Source: Volvox africanus (lineage: Eukaryota; Chlorophyta; Chlorophyceae; Chlamydomonadales; Volvocaceae). Taken from it: a stretch of 64,000 nucleotides of DNA. Location of the stretch: the NCBI GenBank assembly GCA_030268105.1, contig BSDZ01000022.1, positions 2,273,001 to 2,337,000 of the forward strand, read 5' to 3'. Positions 61,601-64,000 of this stretch are shown here, one piece after another; position 1 is the stretch's first letter; every line of letters begins with the position of its first letter. The position numbers and the translations under genes were made by a program. Below the pieces are notes generated by a model, which did no database searches, was not told the origin of the DNA, and saw nothing but the letters and a program-made list of their open reading frames with translations.

Positions 61601-64000
61601 TCATTGGGCTTGCGTGGCACGTTTGCGGGCTTCTTCGAGCAGGGGCTTCATGTCCTGTGAGAAGTTGCGTGCTGGTTCCCATGAGTTGTGCTCGTCGGTA
61701 TACCCTGTCCACTTAACCAAGTACTCGTGTACTGTCCGCTTACGTCGGTGTCGGCCCACACGACGCGCGCGATAATCTAACACCCGCTCCACATCGTAAA
61801 ACTTCTGTTTACCAGCAATCCAGGTCTCGGGAACTGGTTCTATCGCTGCGGGGGCGTTAGCAGGCTCAGGGACGGGTTCCGTACCACGATACGGACGAAC
61901 AAGCGATACGTGAAACGTGGGGTGAATGGTCATATCAGCGGGCAATGCAAGCTGCACAGCCACATTCCCAACCATGCGCACGACAGGATACGGACCAATC
62001 CAGCGGGGTAAGAGTTTTCGGGATCCGTCGGCCAAGGAACGCAAGTTCTTGGTGCTTAGCAACACGAGTTGCCCTTCCGAAAACGTCACATCCTGCTTGG
62101 ATTTGTTGTAGTATTCCGTCGTTCGTTGCTGCGCCGCGTCCAAACACGACTTTGCGTCTGTGATTCGGGACATGAAAGACTTGGCAAAAAATTTAGCAGC
62201 AGGCACGTTCACTTCCAACTCACACCACACGGGTAGCGCGGGATGAAACCCGTAGTTAAGAAAGAACGGACTTTTGCCTGTAGAGCGGTTAACAGCGTTG
62301 TAAAGCGCGAATTCTGCCGCAGTCAAATACGTATCCCAAACGAGTGGTGTGCGACCAGCATAATTACGCAACATATCACCCAACGTGCGGTTTGTGCGTT
62401 CGGTTTGACCATCAGTCTGCGGGTGGTACGCTGTGCTCAGGTTGACGCGCATGCCAACTAGTTTGCAGAGCACTTCCCAAAACTTAGACGTGAACTGTCC
62501 ACCGCGGTCCGAAATCACATTTTTGGGAACCCCGTGTAACCGAACCACATTGTCGAAAAACAAACGTGCGGTTTGCTCAGCCGTGCAGGATGATGTGCAT
62601 GGTGCTAGGTGAACCATCTTAGTCAGACGATCGACCATTACGAACACCGCATCGTATCCCCCCTCAGTTTTGGGCAGCGCGACTACGAAGTCCATGGAAA
62701 CACTTTCCCAAGGCGCATCCGGGATAGGCAACGGTTGCAACAACCCATGGCCCTTACCGGACAAAGCCTTATTGTGCTGGCACAGACTGCATGTCTGGAC
62801 GAAGTTCGCCGCATCCTTAGCCAAACGAGGCCACCAAAAGGAACGTTGCACCAAGTCGATCAATCGCTTGCTACCAGGGTGTCCTGCTAACGGGTCCTCG
62901 TGGAACCGCGCAAGGATGTCGTAGCGTAGCGCGTCGTCGTTCGGAACAACGATTTGCGTAGCTGCACCCTCCGTCTGTAGCCAAAGGCCATTCTGCTTGT
63001 GAAAGTTTTCTACATTAGCCGGGTCCGCGAACCAGGCGTCTGCGTTGTAGGCAACCTTCAACCGCTCTGCGAGGTCCGTCGTGATCGGTACCTCCTCGCT
63101 ACGCGGCCGCACGACGGGCGCTGCCAAAATTGCAGTGTGTAGCGACGGATGCCGACTGAGAGCATCGGCAATATTCAATTTACCAGAAATATACTCCCAG
63201 GTGCAGTCAAACCTAGCTAGGTATTCCATCCACCTAGCCTGACGGCGGTTCAACGTCGGAACGCTTTGCAAAAACGTTAGGGGCTTATGGTCAGTCTTTA
63301 AAGTAAATGGGCGTCCCTCGAGGTAACAGCGCCATTCCTTTAAAGCATGCAGCACGGCCAGAAGCTCCTGTTCCCCGGTGGTGTAGCGAATCTCCGCACC
63401 AGAAAACTTCTTACTCGTGAAGGCGATCGGTCGCCCTTCCTGTAACAATACAGCGCCGCTTCCAAATATTGAGGCATCAGACACTACCTCAACACGAAAT
63501 GGCAACGAGTAATCAGGGAATGCAAGGGTGACATCTTCGGCAACGATTCGTTTGAGCTCTTCAAATGCCCGCTGGCATTGCGACGTCCACGACTCGAGTG
63601 AAACGAAAACGCCTTTGCGAGTTAAGTTAGTAAGCGGGGCCGCAATGATGGAATATTTTTCAATGAACTTTCGGAAATAATTGGTCAAGCCAAGGAACTT
63701 ACGCAGCTCCGTGAGGTTCTGAGGCGCGGGCCAATCGCGAACCACGGCGACCTTCCGGGGGTCCATCTTCACACCGGTGGCCGACACAATGTGGCCCAAA
63801 TATTCCACCTGAGGCTGCGCCCAAAAGCATTTGGCGCATCTAGCAAACAATTGCTCCCGCCTCATAACGTCGAGCACGAGCCGAAGATGCTCCAAGTGCT
63901 CCTCGCGCGTCTTAGAATATACCAAGATGTCATCCAGGTAGCAAACAACGAACCTGTCGATAAACGGCCTAAACATTCGGTCCATAACCGCCTGAAACGT
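61601..64000 (-). CDS. pol: A7 Pol, C-terminal part (RT to chromodomain), partial
   Basis: At least 794 open codons, continuing past the right edge. RT with [11 protein letters not shown], RNase H ([26 protein letters not shown]), integrase HHCC ([10 protein letters not shown] ... CSLCQ) and DDE blocks (SMDF, VISDRG, DGQTER), GPY and complete chromodomain. No stop or frameshift is visible. Private changes include EFALYNAVNR for [10 protein letters not shown] in the integrase C-terminal half and AVQLALP for AVELALP. Whether the whole element is intact cannot be told. Confidence 0.93.
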   Translation of the reverse strand, partial: TFQAVMDRMFRPFIDRFVVCYLDDILVYSKTREEHLEHLRLVLDVMRREQLFARCAKCFWAQPQVEYLGHIVSATGVKMDPRKVAVVRDWPAPQNLTELRKFLGLTNYFRKFIEKYSIIAAPLTNLTRKGVFVSLESWTSQCQRAFEELKRIVAEDVTLAFPDYSLPFRVEVVSDASIFGSGAVLLQEGRPIAFTSKKFSGAEIRYTTGEQELLAVLHALKEWRCYLEGRPFTLKTDHKPLTFLQSVPTLNRRQARWMEYLARFDCTWEYISGKLNIADALSRHPSLHTAILAAPVVRPRSEEVPITTDLAERLKVAYNADAWFADPANVENFHKQNGLWLQTEGAATQIVVPNDDALRYDILARFHEDPLAGHPGSKRLIDLVQRSFWWPRLAKDAANFVQTCSLCQHNKALSGKGHGLLQPLPIPDAPWESVSMDFVVALPKTEGGYDAVFVMVDRLTKMVHLAPCTSSCTAEQTARLFFDNVVRLHGVPKNVISDRGGQFTSKFWEVLCKLVGMRVNLSTAYHPQTDGQTERTNRTLGDMLRNYAGRTPLVWDTYLTAAEFALYNAVNRSTGKSPFFLNYGFHPALPVWCELEVNVPAAKFFAKSFMSRITDAKSCLDAAQQRTTEYYNKSKQDVTFSEGQLVLLSTKNLRSLADGSRKLLPRWIGPYPVVRMVGNVAVQLALPADMTIHPTFHVSLVRPYRGTEPVPEPANAPAAIEPVPETWIAGKQKFYDVERVLDYRARRVGRHRRKRTVHEYLVKWTGYTDEHNSWEPARNFSQDMKPLLEEARKRATQAQ

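Larger units (their letters stand above)
60718..64000 (-). mobile_element. Ty3/gypsy chromovirus, family A copy A7 (5' part outside window)
   Basis: Minus-strand element: 3' LTR 60718-61541, polypurine tract, pol running off the right edge. The left flank is CAAGC, which would be the left target copy; the other is outside the window. Confidence 0.93.

Overview
The window is a eukaryotic, retrotransposon-saturated locus. Almost every base between 1 and 58901, and again from 60718 to 64000, belongs to LTR retrotransposons of the Ty3/gypsy chromovirus type (order gag, protease, RT, RNase H, integrase, C-terminal chromodomain). No host gene, tRNA, rRNA or CRISPR array was recognised. The host is not identifiable from sequence alone. 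Chromodomain gypsy elements with roughly 50% GC and complete splice-like leaders would fit an alga or other green-lineage protist, but this is a weak inference.

Four families are present, named here A to D. Family A (LTR about 824 bp, TGTTGT...ACAACA) has seven copies: A1 (-, 1-5481, runs off the left edge), A2 (+, 9416-23702), A3 (-, 23703-30651), A4 (+, 37789-52735), A5 (-, 40712-48182, complete and youngest), A6 (-, 52736-54360, 5' end only) and A7 (-, 60718 to the right edge). Family B has one copy (B1, -, 12859-20021). Family C has a decayed copy (C1, -, 5482-9415) and a fragment (C2, +, 30652-37527). Family D has two copies (D1, -, 30795-37234; D2, +, 54361-58901).

The nesting can be read from perfect 5-bp target duplications: B1 sits inside A2 pol (ATGTG), A5 inside A4 pol (GCATG) and D1 inside C2 (ACAGC). 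A1 and A2 abut the two ends of C1, A6 abuts D2, A4 abuts A6, and a CACTA-like DNA-transposon end interrupts D2 at 58902 and is itself interrupted by A7 at 60718. Several junctions (A2/A3, C2/A fragment, left side of A4) lack target duplications and look like deletion or recombination joints.

The genes follow one plan in all four families. A Gag ORF ends in a single in-frame UAG, and Pol continues in the same frame, which implies stop-codon readthrough. Pol begins with an unexpected domain of about 120 residues that resembles phage-type DNA N6-adenine methyltransferases (Dam, NPPY motif). The motif is intact in family D and replaced by (I/T)PSS in A, B and C. It is followed by an aspartic protease, RT (YLDD), RNase H, an HHCC/DDE integrase, a GPY motif and a chromodomain. 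This retrotransposon-borne Dam-like domain, the shared UAG architecture, a candidate spliced Gag leader, and a B1 insertion with mismatched ends are the most interesting signals.
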